DNA from: JAEUMW01 sp039807745 | Lineage (GTDB): Bacteria > Pseudomonadota > Gammaproteobacteria > Burkholderiales > JAEUMW01 | Reading direction: 5' to 3' | DNA length: 34,006 bases | NCBI GenBank assembly: GCA_039807745.1 | Contig: JBDHRV010000018.1 | Location: 1 to 34,006, forward strand | In this document: one piece after another, positions 1 through 7,962 of the stretch | How the letters are laid out: every line of letters begins with the position of its first letter | How positions within the stretch are numbered: the stretch's first letter is position 1 | Notes under the pieces: generated by a model | Database searches by the model: none | What the model was told of the DNA's origin: nothing | What the model saw: only the letters and a program-made list of their open reading frames with translations | Made by a program: the position numbers and the translations under genes

Positions 1-236
1 CTACCGGCCGCGACCTCGCGGCGGCATGCGCCATCTGCCATGGCACCAACGGCTGGAGCGCCGGCGGGCGCCTTCCCAATCTCGCTGGCCAGCCCGAGGA
101 GTATCTCATCAAGCAGATGCGCGATTTTCGCGACGGCAGTCGTCCGGCCACGATCATGACGCAGATCGCGCGCGGCTATACCGAAGAGCAGTATCAATCG
201 ATGGCGGCTTTCTTCGCCGCCCAGAAGGTGCGGTGA
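1..236 (+). CDS. fccA: Cytochrome c subunit, 3' part (probable FccA of flavocytochrome c sulfide dehydrogenase)
   Basis: The reading frame is open from base 3 and its start lies upstream of the window. It contains the class I heme c attachment motif CAICH near the truncated N-terminus. A downstream methionine (TIMTQIARGY) is a candidate distal heme ligand. The protein ends AAFFAAQKVR, typical of small periplasmic monoheme cytochromes. The flavin subunit follows after 8 bases, with a GGTGAGG-like ribosome site overlapping this stop codon. That arrangement fits FccA, the heme subunit that takes electrons from the FAD subunit during sulfide oxidation. Without the 5' part I cannot tell whether it is a mono- or diheme form. 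Assignment as FccA rather than another cytochrome c rests on the neighbour. Confidence 0.82.
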   Translation, partial: TGRDLAAACAICHGTNGWSAGGRLPNLAGQPEEYLIKQMRDFRDGSRPATIMTQIARGYTEEQYQSMAAFFAAQKVR

Positions 237-244
237 GGCGCGCC

Positions 245-1543
245 ATGACCGGGATCCTGTCACGCCGGGATTTCATGAAGTTTGCCGGTGCCGCCGCCGC
301 AGGAGCCGGCCTGCCCCGATTCCTGGGTGGCTGCGCGACCACTGCCGCATCGGAGCAGCCCGTGGGTCGCGTCGTCGTCGTCGGGGGTGGGTACGGCGGC
401 GCCACGGCTGCCAAGTACATCCGCATGTGGAGCGGGAAGCGCATCGACGTGGTGCTCGTCGAGCGGAACGCCGACTTCATTTCTTGCCCGCTGTCGAATC
501 TGGTGCTGGGCGGATCGCGGACCATCGAGTCTCTCACCCTGAGCCGCGACAAGCTGCGCGATCACGGCGTGCGATTGGTGCGCGACGAAGTGACCGCCAT
601 CGAGGTCGAGAAGAAGCGCGTGCGACTGAAGGGGGGCGAGGTCCTGCCTTACGACCGGGTGGTGGTGGCACCCGGCATCGATTTTCTCTACGACCAGATA
701 CCCGGTCTCAACAACGAGCAAGCCCGGAAAGTGGTCCTGCACGCCTGGAAGGCGGGACCGCAGACCGTTGCGCTGCGCAAGCAACTGGAGGCCATGCCCG
801 ACGGCGGGACGTACATCCTTTCGATCCCGAAAGCGCCGTTCCGCTGCCCGCCCGGTCCCTATGAGCGTGCGTGTCAGGTTGCCTACTACTTCAAGCAGGC
901 GAAGCCGAATTCGAAGGTGCTGGTCCTCGACGCCAATCCGGATCTCGTCTCCAAGAAGGGTCTGTTCATCGCCGCGTGGAACGAACTGTATCCGGGCATC
1001 GTCGACTACCGCCCGAATCAGGAAGCGAAGGACGTCGATGTCAGGACGTTGACCGTTCACACCGAGTTCGATTCGTTCCGCGGCAACGTGCTGAACGTCG
1101 TGCCCCCGCATCGCGCGGGGGACATCGCGGCCGCGACCGGGCTCATCACGGCGAACAACCTCTGGTGCGGGGTCGACTGGCGCACGATGGAGTCGGTGGC
1201 GGTGGCCGGGGTGCATGTGCTGGGCGATGCGACGCTGGCTGCGCAGGCGATGCCCAAGTCGGCGAGCATTGCGAACAACCATGCCAAGGTCGCTGCGAGC
1301 GCCATCGTGGCCGTCCTCACCGACCAGCCGATCAATCCGCTGCCGGTGATCGGGAACACGTGCTACAGCTACCTGAGCGCCACCGAAGCTGCCCATGTGA
1401 ACAGCGTCTACCGCTACGACCCGGAGAAGAAGACGCTGCTTCCGGTGGAGGGGGCGGGCGGCTTGTCGGCCAAGCGCAACGCGCAGGAAAAAGCCTACGC
1501 GGACGACTGGGCCATCAACATCTGGGCCGATACGCTGGCCTGA
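245..1543 (+). CDS. fccB: Flavocytochrome c sulfide dehydrogenase, flavin subunit
   Basis: This 432-residue periplasmic flavoprotein oxidises sulfide and passes electrons to the cytochrome subunit encoded just upstream. The start at 245 gives a twin-arginine signal (SRRDFMKF, about residues 6-13) followed by an Ala/Gly-rich hydrophobic stretch. An FAD-binding GGGYGG motif lies at residues 47-52. Cys81, in FISCPLSNLVLGG, is at the position of the cysteine that binds FAD covalently in characterised FccB. Cys201 (RCPPGPYERA) and Cys373 (NTCYSYL) match the redox-active disulfide pair of the family. An in-frame extension upstream of 245 runs through the cytochrome gene and is not used. An oddity is LGGC at residues 27-30, a possible lipobox after the Tat signal. 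Paralogues without the cytochrome are sulfide:quinone reductases, but the three cysteines and the neighbour favour FccB. Confidence 0.92.
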   Translation: MTGILSRRDFMKFAGAAAAGAGLPRFLGGCATTAASEQPVGRVVVVGGGYGGATAAKYIRMWSGKRIDVVLVERNADFISCPLSNLVLGGSRTIESLTLSRDKLRDHGVRLVRDEVTAIEVEKKRVRLKGGEVLPYDRVVVAPGIDFLYDQIPGLNNEQARKVVLHAWKAGPQTVALRKQLEAMPDGGTYILSIPKAPFRCPPGPYERACQVAYYFKQAKPNSKVLVLDANPDLVSKKGLFIAAWNELYPGIVDYRPNQEAKDVDVRTLTVHTEFDSFRGNVLNVVPPHRAGDIAAATGLITANNLWCGVDWRTMESVAVAGVHVLGDATLAAQAMPKSASIANNHAKVAASAIVAVLTDQPINPLPVIGNTCYSYLSATEAAHVNSVYRYDPEKKTLLPVEGAGGLSAKRNAQEKAYADDWAINIWADTLA

Positions 1544-1555
1544 GCGCGCGGTACC

Positions 1556-2404
1556 TCAGCCCGTGGCGACCGGCCGCCGCGGGTCGCTGCACCACTCGCT
1601 CCACGACCCCGGGTAGAGCCGCGCGCCGGGAAGGCCTGCGATCTCCATCGCGAGCAGGTTATGGCAGGCGGTGACGCCGCTCCCGCACTGGCTGACGATC
1701 TCGGACGCGGGCCGGCCGGCCGCGATGAAGTCGAATGCCTCGCGCAGTTCCGCCGCCGGCTTGAAGCGCCCCTCGGCGTCGAGGTTGTCCTTGAAGAAGC
1801 GGTTCACCGCGCCGGGGATGTGGCCCGCGACCGGGTCGATGGTCTCGTTCTCGCCGCGATAGCGGTCCGGGCTGCGTGCATCGACGAGGCGCAAGCCGGG
1901 TTGGCCGAGGTGGGCTTCGAGCCAAGCGGCATCGACGATCATCGATGGATCTGGTCGGCCCTCGAAGTGGGTCGGCACAACGGGCAGGGGTCGGTCGGTG
2001 GTCGGCTGTCCCCCTGCCAGCCATGCGCCGAAGCCCCCGTCCAGTATCGCCACGGACCGGTGCCCCACCCAGCGCATGAGCCACCAGAGGCGCGCGGCGA
2101 ACGCACCGCCAGCATCGTCGTAGGCAACGACCTGTTTCCCGCCGTTCATGCCGGCGCGTCCCAGCCAGTCTGCGAACGCGCGCGCGTCCGGCAGCGGGTG
2201 GCGTCCGTTGCGCCCGGTCTTAGCGCCCGCCAGATCGCGGTCCAGATGCGCGAAGCGCGCGTTGGGGATGTGCGACGTACGATAGGCACGCTCGCCCCTG
2301 TCGGGATCCGCGAGGTCGTGACGGCAGTCGAAGACGCACCACTCGGGGTCGTCCACGTGAGCGGCGAGCTCGTCGACAGTGACGAGGGTGGTGTAGGAGG
2401 GCAT
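1556..2404 (-). CDS. sseA: Two-domain sulfurtransferase (3-mercaptopyruvate/thiosulfate sulfurtransferase, rhodanese family)
   Basis: A 282-residue tandem rhodanese protein. The N-terminal inactive domain covers roughly residues 1-140 and the C-terminal catalytic domain roughly 150-280. The active-site loop is CGSGVTAC. This form is typical of 3-mercaptopyruvate sulfurtransferases, whereas classical rhodaneses usually have CRKGVTA. The N-terminal part shows CVFDCRHDL and HIPNARFAHLDRDL, and the C-terminal part shows LVDARSPDRYRG and GHIPGAVN, as expected. I chose the start at 2404 (MPSYTTLVTVDEL), since the in-frame extension to 2458 overlaps the preceding gene and looks unlike the family. 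It lies 17 bases downstream of the M14-like gene on the same strand and converges on fccB with 12 bases between stops. It moves sulfane sulfur to thiophilic acceptors, and its location may link it to sulfide or thiol metabolism. Confidence 0.9.
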   Translation of the reverse strand: MPSYTTLVTVDELAAHVDDPEWCVFDCRHDLADPDRGERAYRTSHIPNARFAHLDRDLAGAKTGRNGRHPLPDARAFADWLGRAGMNGGKQVVAYDDAGGAFAARLWWLMRWVGHRSVAILDGGFGAWLAGGQPTTDRPLPVVPTHFEGRPDPSMIVDAAWLEAHLGQPGLRLVDARSPDRYRGENETIDPVAGHIPGAVNRFFKDNLDAEGRFKPAAELREAFDFIAAGRPASEIVSQCGSGVTACHNLLAMEIAGLPGARLYPGSWSEWCSDPRRPVATG

Positions 2405-2421
2405 GGCGTTGCTCCGAAAAG

Positions 2422-3450
2422 TCAGGGTTGGTAAGCGAGCCGCTCCATGAAGTAGCACAGGCAGTCCTGACGGATCACCCGGGCGTCCTTCGTCAGCATG
2501 GCCGGCGTCACGGCGCGCTTCAACGCGAGCACGTCTCCCTTGAGTTCGAGGAAAGCCGCACTCACGTCGCGCCCATGGTGATCCGAGACGTGCAGCTTCA
2601 GGCCCGGACCGCGCACGCGTGCGAGCGGCCAGCCGGCCGGGAGATCACGGAAGTTGAGCGTTTCGAGATCGTCGCCGAAGGAGACCTCGGCTTCCCCCGC
2701 GCCGACGCAGAAGTCGATCGCGTCGGGCACACTCACGGTCGCGACCGTATGGTAGAGGTCGAGGTCGTGCTTCGGCACGGGATGGTCCGGGAAGTGGGAG
2801 AGGTGCAGGCACGCCTCGACGAAATCCGCCGCGCGGTCCGCGTTCTCGCGGATCCCGGGTTTGCCGCATTCGGCCGTCACGGCGGGGCAGAGCGCCCCGA
2901 ACGCGGTCGATTGCACGCCGACCGGTCGCTCGAAGTGCACCACGGTGCGGCTGAACAACCGTGCGAGGTGCAGAAACGGCACCGCGAGGCGGTTGACGCA
3001 GGCATAGTGCGGATTGAGCCCGGTGTTGTTGTGGATGTCGATGCTGGCGAAGACGTGCCGTGCCCGCATCTGATCCACCACCGACGCCATCACGGCATGC
3101 AGCGGATGCTCCGGCTGCTCGCTTCCAGGCCAGACCCTGTTGTAGTCGGGCTCGTGGTCCAGGCGTCGCAGGTTGTGCCGGGCGGCCCCGACGTTGCCGA
3201 CGAAGACCGAGAGCGCCCGCGGCAGCGGCCGGCCGGCGTGGCGCTGGAACACCTGTTGGATCGCCTGGAGACCAGTGGTTTCGTTGCCGTGGAGGAGCAC
3301 CGTGACGAGGAGCGGCTCGGCGCGCTGGCCGGGAAGATGGATGAGCGTCGGCCCCCGCAGCACCGTGTGCAGATCGGTGGCGGAAACGGCGAGCAATCCG
3401 GCGGGTACGCGATCCAGGACGTCGAGGCGTGGGGTGATCGGCAAATCCAT
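2422..3450 (-). CDS. M14/AstE-like zinc deacylase (succinylglutamate desuccinylase/aspartoacylase family)
   Basis: A 342-residue member of the carboxypeptidase-like deacylases, which remove an acyl group from an N-acyl amino acid or small peptide using zinc. The HGNETTG motif at about residues 57-63 supplies the first His and Glu zinc ligands. The segment FASIDIHNNTG carries the second His region, and TAECGKPG contains the glutamate-bearing segment expected in the catalytic domain. I chose ATG 3450 (MDLPITPRL), 20 bases after the ligase stop. An alternative ATG at 3483 would overlap the ligase by 13 bases; neither has a clear ribosome site. The gene is sandwiched between a GCS2 ligase and a sulfurtransferase on the same strand. 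The substrate is unknown. The ligase neighbour suggests a small peptide or N-acyl glutamate-like compound, but that is inference. Confidence 0.8.
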   Translation of the reverse strand: MDLPITPRLDVLDRVPAGLLAVSATDLHTVLRGPTLIHLPGQRAEPLLVTVLLHGNETTGLQAIQQVFQRHAGRPLPRALSVFVGNVGAARHNLRRLDHEPDYNRVWPGSEQPEHPLHAVMASVVDQMRARHVFASIDIHNNTGLNPHYACVNRLAVPFLHLARLFSRTVVHFERPVGVQSTAFGALCPAVTAECGKPGIRENADRAADFVEACLHLSHFPDHPVPKHDLDLYHTVATVSVPDAIDFCVGAGEAEVSFGDDLETLNFRDLPAGWPLARVRGPGLKLHVSDHHGRDVSAAFLELKGDVLALKRAVTPAMLTKDARVIRQDCLCYFMERLAYQP

Positions 3451-3470
3451 GAGCGTTGCGGAGCGTCGGC

Positions 3471-4904
3471 TCACTCGGGCCATTGATGGACAGGGTCGCC
3501 GCTGCGCTGCCGGGCCAGGTAGGCGGCCGTCAGCTCGGAGAGGTCTCGACCGTTCGCGATGAAGTGCGTGCGCAACCACGTGCTGCCCGTTCTGGCGGAC
3601 ATCACACGGTGCGCGATGATCGCGAGATAGCGGTCGATCTCCCCGGCTTCGAGGCCGAGCCCGGCGAGGCCGTGGCGCGCCGCCGGCAGCAACTCGTCGC
3701 GCAGCAGCGTACGGGCGTCGGTGGTCGCGCCGCTCAACCACGTGAGCCGTGCCGCCAGCCCTTCGCGCGCGGCGCGATAGAAGTTCTCGCGCGCGCTCTC
3801 GAACGGCAGCTGTGTTTCGGGCGCCACGTCGCGGCCCGCGAAGTGGTGCGCAAGCCCGAAGTACAGCGCCGCATTCGCGATCATGTCGATCACGCTCGGG
3901 CCGGCGGGCAGCACGCGGTGCTCGATGCGAAAGTGCGGGGTTCCCATTTCGTCGAATCCTATCAGGGGCCGATTCCAGCGCCAGATCGTGCCGTTATGCA
4001 ACCGCAGGTGTTCGAGTCTGGTGATGCCATCGTCCAGGCTCACCGGCAGCAGGTACGGATAGAACGCCTCGTTCTCGGCGAAACATTCGAGCAGCGAGGC
4101 GCGCACGTAGCCGCCGCCGAAGGTCACGCGCTGGGCCGGATCGTGGGCGGCGCCTTTTCTGCCGCCGAGCGCCACGGCCTGTTCGAAGAGCGGGATCCGC
4201 GTCTCGTCCCAGAGGTCGCGGCCGAACAGCAGCGGCGAGTTGCCGCAGGCGGCGACGATCGGCGCAGAGAGCACGAGCGAGGCGTTGTAGTAACGGGCAG
4301 CGCAGCTCGCCGGCACCTGCAGGTGCACCTGGAACGACGTGGTGGCGGCCTCCAGCATGACGTCGTGGTGCTTCGTCAGAAGATGCTCGCGACCGCCGAT
4401 GTCGACCGTGATGGCACGGCCGCGGCGGGCCCGCATGATCTGGCGATTGAGCGCGTGGTAGCGGTTCAGCGGCGACATGTTGGCGAGGCACAGGTCCGCC
4501 TTTGTGACGGTGGGCAGAATGCCGATCATGACGAGCGCAGCGTCGAGGTCGGACGCCACCGCCAGACAGCGGCGCCACGTCGCCTCGAGCTCCGATTCGA
4601 GGCGGGTCAGCGCGCCGGGACCCAGCACCTGCGGGGTGCCGTTCAATTCCACGTTGAACTTCGAGAGCTCCGGCACCACCAGAGCGCTGGCGAGCGCCGC
4701 GAGATAAGCCTCGTTGATCGGCGCCGGGGCGAGCGAGCGGTTGACCAGCCAGGCTTCGAGTTCGAATCCCGCGACATAGGGGCCCTCGGCCATCACGCCG
4801 CGGCGCACCCACTCCTCGAGCCGGGCGGTTTCACGCGCGACGGACTCGCCGAAGCGCTCGAAGGCTGCCGCGTCGAATTGGACATCGTCGATCTCCCTGC
4901 CCAT
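3471..4904 (-). CDS. GCS2-family carboxylate-amine ligase (glutamate-cysteine ligase-like)
   Basis: A 477-residue protein of the GCS2 (YbdK-like) group, ATP-dependent ligases that join a carboxylate to an amine through an acyl-phosphate. The segment GFELEAWLVNR near residue 46 corresponds to the conserved acidic metal/ATP site, and KFNVELNGTP near residue 82 is also typical. The segments SPLNRYHALN, FQVHLQVP and HFRIEHRVLPAG continue the fold. It is longer than E. coli YbdK (about 370 residues). The start at 4904 (MGREIDDVQF) is the first Met of the frame. The M14-like deacylase follows closely. The substrate cannot be read from sequence: weak glutamate-cysteine ligase activity is known in YbdK-type proteins, but many relatives act on other amines. 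I would not call this gshA. Confidence 0.8.
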   Translation of the reverse strand: MGREIDDVQFDAAAFERFGESVARETARLEEWVRRGVMAEGPYVAGFELEAWLVNRSLAPAPINEAYLAALASALVVPELSKFNVELNGTPQVLGPGALTRLESELEATWRRCLAVASDLDAALVMIGILPTVTKADLCLANMSPLNRYHALNRQIMRARRGRAITVDIGGREHLLTKHHDVMLEAATTSFQVHLQVPASCAARYYNASLVLSAPIVAACGNSPLLFGRDLWDETRIPLFEQAVALGGRKGAAHDPAQRVTFGGGYVRASLLECFAENEAFYPYLLPVSLDDGITRLEHLRLHNGTIWRWNRPLIGFDEMGTPHFRIEHRVLPAGPSVIDMIANAALYFGLAHHFAGRDVAPETQLPFESARENFYRAAREGLAARLTWLSGATTDARTLLRDELLPAARHGLAGLGLEAGEIDRYLAIIAHRVMSARTGSTWLRTHFIANGRDLSELTAAYLARQRSGDPVHQWPE

Positions 4905-4960
4905 GCCGGTTGCGGCCGCGCTTGCACGCCGGGCGCGAGGCGCGCCGCCTCAACAACCTG

Positions 4961-5344
4961 TCAAGCGTTCCCGGTGGGGGGGCTGCCCGTTTCCACCGCA
5001 GCGGCCTTGACCCACCCGAGCGCCTCGTCGTAGTTCGCGAAGACCTCGATCTCGGCGTCCGTGAAGAGGCTCTCCAGCCAGGCGATCCACGCGATCCACT
5101 GATCGTCGGTCACCACCGCCACGCGGCCGAATTCGCGCGCGTGGCTGCGCGTGAACTTGAGCTCTTCCCAGGCCACATCGAGGGTGTACCCCAGCATGTC
5201 CCGCAAATCGAGGAGCAGATTCGCATTGCCGTGCATCCTGATCTGATACAGGGCGTGCTCCTCCAGTTCCCTCATGTCGGTCAGGGTGAATTCTCCGAGC
5301 ACCGCCACGTTCGTGTAAGCGTCTTCGATCTGGATCGAAATCAT
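4961..5344 (-). CDS. SpoIIAA-like (STAS/SEC14-type) small protein
   Basis: A 127-residue cytoplasmic protein with the features of the SpoIIAA-like family (PF11964). It has an N-terminal beta strand pair (ISIQIEDAYTNVAVLGEF) and a helix with TLTDMRELEEHALYQI. The core LLLDLRDMLGYTLDVAWEELKFTRSH and the segment VAVVTDDQWIAWIAWLESLF follow. The C-terminal FANYDEALGWVKAA is also typical. Members are widespread in bacteria, and none has a firmly assigned general role. The fold suggests binding of a small hydrophobic ligand or regulatory protein contact. A GGGAG ribosome site precedes the ATG, and a perfect TATAAT lies about 26 bases upstream of the start, so it probably has its own promoter inside the end of the EamA gene. 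The GCS2 gene follows after 56 bases. Confidence 0.75.
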   Translation of the reverse strand: MISIQIEDAYTNVAVLGEFTLTDMRELEEHALYQIRMHGNANLLLDLRDMLGYTLDVAWEELKFTRSHAREFGRVAVVTDDQWIAWIAWLESLFTDAEIEVFANYDEALGWVKAAAVETGSPPTGNA

Positions 5345-5369
5345 CGCGGACTCCCGGCGTTGTCCCTCG

Positions 5370-5375
5370 ATTATA
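5370..5375 (-). promoter_or_regulatory. Candidate -10 element for the SpoIIAA-like gene
   Basis: Read on the minus strand this is an exact TATAAT, 26 bases from the start codon at 5344. The leader would be about 19 bases and include the GGGAG ribosome site. No good -35 hexamer is found at 16-18 bases, so this is only a half-supported promoter. It lies in the short gap between the EamA and SpoIIAA-like genes. Confidence 0.42.
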
Positions 5376-5389
5376 AGACACCGACGCGA

Positions 5390-6268
5390 TCAGTCCGACG
5401 CGAGTGGGGCGCGGGGCGCGGCGAAGGTGGCGACGACCCCGCTCGCCACGATGATCGCGATGGCAAGCCAGCTCGACGCGGCCAAGGCTTCGCCGCTCAC
5501 CACGACCCCGAGTAGGCTCGCGAACACGACCGTGCTGTAGGCGAGACTCCCGACCACCAGGGTCTGTCCTTCCTGGTAGGCGCGCGTCATGGCGAGCTGG
5601 GCCAGTGTCGCGCTGGTGCCGAGGCCGGTGATGATGCCTGCCCCTTCCCAGCTCACAGTGTGAAAGGTGTTGACCGACATCCAGGCCGCGGCGCCGAGGG
5701 TCGAGATCAGCGTGAAGTAGAAGACGACCCGCCAGTCCGGCTCACCGAGCTGTCCGAGCTGCTTCACGTTCAGGTAGGCAACGCTGGCAAAGGCGCCGGA
5801 GGCGAGGCCCAGGAAGCCCGCCAGGATTTGGTCCGAGTGGAACGAAGGCCGCAGCAGCAGAGCGACGCCAACGAAACCGGCGACCACGGCCACCATCACC
5901 CACGGCGAGACCCGCTCCTTGAGCACCCACGTGGCAAGCGCCGCCAGGAAGAGCGGCGAGGTGTAATTGAGGGTGACCGCCGCCGCGAGCGGCAGGCGGG
6001 CGATTGCGTAGAAATAGAACATCAATGCCACGAAACCCGAGACACTCCGGTAAAGATGGCTGCGGAAGTACCGGGTGCGCAGTTCCAGGCGCTGTTGCCA
6101 CACGATCGCGTAGATCACCACGAGGCCGATGAAGGAGCGGTAGAAGACGAGCTCCGCGCTGGAAAAGCCGTGCTCGGCGCCCAGCTTGACGAAAAGGCCC
6201 ATGAGGGCGAACAGCAGCCCGGCGACGAGCATCCACTGGCTGCGCAGGCGGGGGAGGGTGAATGGCAT
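5390..6268 (-). CDS. EamA/DMT-family inner-membrane permease
   Basis: A 292-residue hydrophobic protein of the drug/metabolite transporter superfamily with two EamA repeats. The first membrane helix begins near residue 13 (MLVAGLLFALMGLFVKL). The loop EHGFSSAELVFYRSFIGL and the repeat segment LAAAVTLNYTSPLFLAAL are characteristic. Ten membrane helices are expected from length and family. These proteins export or import small metabolites, and the substrate cannot be inferred. I chose ATG 6268 (MPFTLPRLRSQ) because the upstream in-frame extension runs through the terminator of the preceding gene. The start is only 9 bases past that terminator's T-run and has no evident ribosome site, so the true start may be the internal Met at residue 13, or the gene may be translated poorly or leaderlessly. 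Confidence 0.85.
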   Translation of the reverse strand: MPFTLPRLRSQWMLVAGLLFALMGLFVKLGAEHGFSSAELVFYRSFIGLVVIYAIVWQQRLELRTRYFRSHLYRSVSGFVALMFYFYAIARLPLAAAVTLNYTSPLFLAALATWVLKERVSPWVMVAVVAGFVGVALLLRPSFHSDQILAGFLGLASGAFASVAYLNVKQLGQLGEPDWRVVFYFTLISTLGAAAWMSVNTFHTVSWEGAGIITGLGTSATLAQLAMTRAYQEGQTLVVGSLAYSTVVFASLLGVVVSGEALAASSWLAIAIIVASGVVATFAAPRAPLASD

Positions 6269-6277
6269 CGTCAGGCG

Positions 6278-6306
6278 AAAAAATTGGGTGCGGTGCCCGC
6301 ACCCAA
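6278..6306 (-). terminator. Intrinsic terminator of the Rieske oxygenase gene
   Basis: Read on the minus strand, TTGGGTGCGG, a three-base loop GCA, and CCGCACCCAA form a perfect 10-bp stem, followed at once by TTTTTT (6283 to 6278). It sits 29 bases after the stop codon of the oxygenase gene. It is the clearest rho-independent terminator in the window. Confidence 0.93.
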
Positions 6307-6335
6307 GCGCAAGGGGTCGGAAACGCGGAAGAGCC

Positions 6336-7451
6336 TCAGGGGCGTGCGCCGAGCGCGGGCTCCACGTGACGGCGCAGAAACTCGTGGAAGTGCCAGACAC
6401 CGTCTTCCATCGGCGACTGATACGGTCCGGCCTCGCTCACGCCCTGCGCCCGCAGCGCGCGGCGGCCATCGTGCATGCGCTGGCAGATCTCCGCATCCTC
6501 GATCGCGGTCTCGTTGTACGCCGCGCGCTCGGCCTCGATCAGCTCCGGCTCGAAGAGCGCGATCTCTTCCGGATAGTAGTACTCGACGACGTTGCTGCAC
6601 GCCTGCGGCCCGCGCGGGATCACGTGGCTCACGATGAGCACCTGCGGATACCACTCGATCATGATGTTCGGGTAGTAGGCAAACCAGAGCGCGCCGTAAG
6701 GCGGCGCTTCCCCGCCGCCATACGCCATCAGCTTCTCCTGCCAGCGCTGGTAGGTCGGGGTGCCGGCGCGGCCGAGCTCGCGGCTGATGCCGCACACCTG
6801 GGCGCTGTACCACTCGCCGAGCTCCCAGCGCAGCAGGCGGTCGCAATCGACGAAGCGCCCCAGACCGGGGTGGAACGGCACCACGTGGTAGAGCTCGAGG
6901 TAGACCTCCATGAAAACCTTCCAGTTGTACTGGTACTCGGTGACCTCGGCGCAGTGGAAGAGATAGCCGTCGAAGGACAGGTCGCCGGCGATGGCGAGCC
7001 CGGCCAGGTCACTGGCGGGGTCGCGCGGCCCCTGAAACAGCATGCCGTTCCAGCTCTTGAGCGGCGTGCGTTCGAGATCGAGGCAGGGCTTGTCGGGAAA
7101 ATGCGGCGCGCCGAGGAGCGTACCGGAGGTATCGTAGGTCCAGCGGTGAACCGGGCACACCAGGTTCTGCGCATGGCCGCGGCCCTGGAGGATGACGGCC
7201 TGCCGGTGGCGGCAGACGTTGGACAGGAGATCGACGCCGTGCGTGTTGCGGATCAGGGTCTTGCCGTTTCCCATCCACTCCAGCACGTGATAGTCGCCGG
7301 GGCGGAGGAGCATGAGCTCGTGGCCGACATAACCGGGTCCCTGTGCGAACACGGTCGCCATTTCAGCTTCGTGGACATCCTGATCGAGGTACCAGTCGAT
7401 GGAGAGGGGTTGGGGGGTGGAGGTCAGGGCAGCAGTGGCCAGATCAGTCAT
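6336..7451 (-). CDS. Rieske non-heme iron oxygenase, alpha subunit
   Basis: A 371-residue aromatic ring-hydroxylating oxygenase component. The Rieske [2Fe-2S] ligands are Cys80-x-His82 (CRH) and Cys99-x2-His102 (CPVH), about 17 residues apart as expected. The catalytic domain begins near NWKVFMEVYLELYH (from residue 176). His189 and His194 are the mononuclear iron ligands, and an acidic residue in ETAIEDAEICQR is the likely third. Electrons would come from a separate reductase, which is not encoded nearby. The start at 7451 (MTDLATAAL) is preceded by GAGGTG about 13 bases upstream, and a GTG five codons earlier is an alternative. It is divergent from xseB, a neighbourhood I recall from several betaproteobacteria. 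The substrate is unknown: aromatic acids, quaternary amines and others occur in this family. Confidence 0.88.
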   Translation of the reverse strand: MTDLATAALTSTPQPLSIDWYLDQDVHEAEMATVFAQGPGYVGHELMLLRPGDYHVLEWMGNGKTLIRNTHGVDLLSNVCRHRQAVILQGRGHAQNLVCPVHRWTYDTSGTLLGAPHFPDKPCLDLERTPLKSWNGMLFQGPRDPASDLAGLAIAGDLSFDGYLFHCAEVTEYQYNWKVFMEVYLELYHVVPFHPGLGRFVDCDRLLRWELGEWYSAQVCGISRELGRAGTPTYQRWQEKLMAYGGGEAPPYGALWFAYYPNIMIEWYPQVLIVSHVIPRGPQACSNVVEYYYPEEIALFEPELIEAERAAYNETAIEDAEICQRMHDGRRALRAQGVSEAGPYQSPMEDGVWHFHEFLRRHVEPALGARP

Positions 7452-7682
7452 AAGGCAATTTTTCACCTCGATCGCGGTAAGGGGTTGGAAAAGCGCTTCT
7501 CCGCAAGCCGGGAAAGCGCGCGACCGGCACGTGGAAAAACCGAAAAAGGCTACCAGAAGCGGGGTCGAAATCAATTGCTTTCCGCGTCCGCCAGAACGCT
7601 GCAACGACCCCGCGCGTTGACCCGGGAGCCCCGGCTGCGATACCTTACGCCGTTTTGGTGTTTTCTGGCCCGAATTCAACCG
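7452..7682. promoter_or_regulatory. Divergent intergenic region between the Rieske oxygenase and xseB genes
   Basis: This 231-base gap must hold promoters for both directions. For xseB, TTGACC at 7617-7622 is a 5/6 match to a sigma-70 -35 box. GATACC (7639-7644, spacer 16) or TACCTT (7641-7646, spacer 18) could be the -10. The segment nearest the oxygenase is richer in A and T. I see no gene, RNA fold or clear operator in it. Confidence 0.45.
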
Positions 7683-7916
7683 ATGAACTCCGCCCAGCAA
7701 GACCAGCCGGAGAGCTTCGAGGCGGCGATCGTGGAGCTCGAGGGATTGGTGGCGCGCATGGAGTCCGGCCAGCTGCCGCTCGAGCAGTCGCTGGCGGCCT
7801 ACAAGCGCGGCGCGCAGCTGCTGCAATACTGCCAGACCACCCTGCAGGCTGCCGAGCAGCAGGTGAAGATCCTCGAAGAAAACACCCTGAAGCCGTTCTC
7901 CACGCCAGAAGCGTGA
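7683..7916 (+). CDS. xseB: Exodeoxyribonuclease VII small subunit
   Basis: A 77-residue helical protein, normal length for XseB, which binds the XseA large subunit to make exonuclease VII, a single-strand DNA exonuclease. The signature SFEAAIVELEGLVARMESGQLPLEQSLAAYKRG covers about residues 11-43. The C-terminal helix reads LQAAEQQVKILEE. The start at 7683 (MNSAQQDQPES) is chosen because the longer in-frame extension covers the promoter region. xseA is not in the window, which is normal. It heads the run xseB-ispA-dxs, a classic order in proteobacteria, with ispA 46 bases downstream. Confidence 0.93.
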   Translation: MNSAQQDQPESFEAAIVELEGLVARMESGQLPLEQSLAAYKRGAQLLQYCQTTLQAAEQQVKILEENTLKPFSTPEA

Positions 7917-7962
7917 CGTGCTGGACGCGGTTGCCTAGAGACCCTACGGATCCGATTCCGAC

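Noticed and set aside
3471..4904. Calling the GCS2 gene gshA
   Set aside because: The family is shared by ligases with different substrates, and no sequence feature here proves glutamate-cysteine ligase activity.
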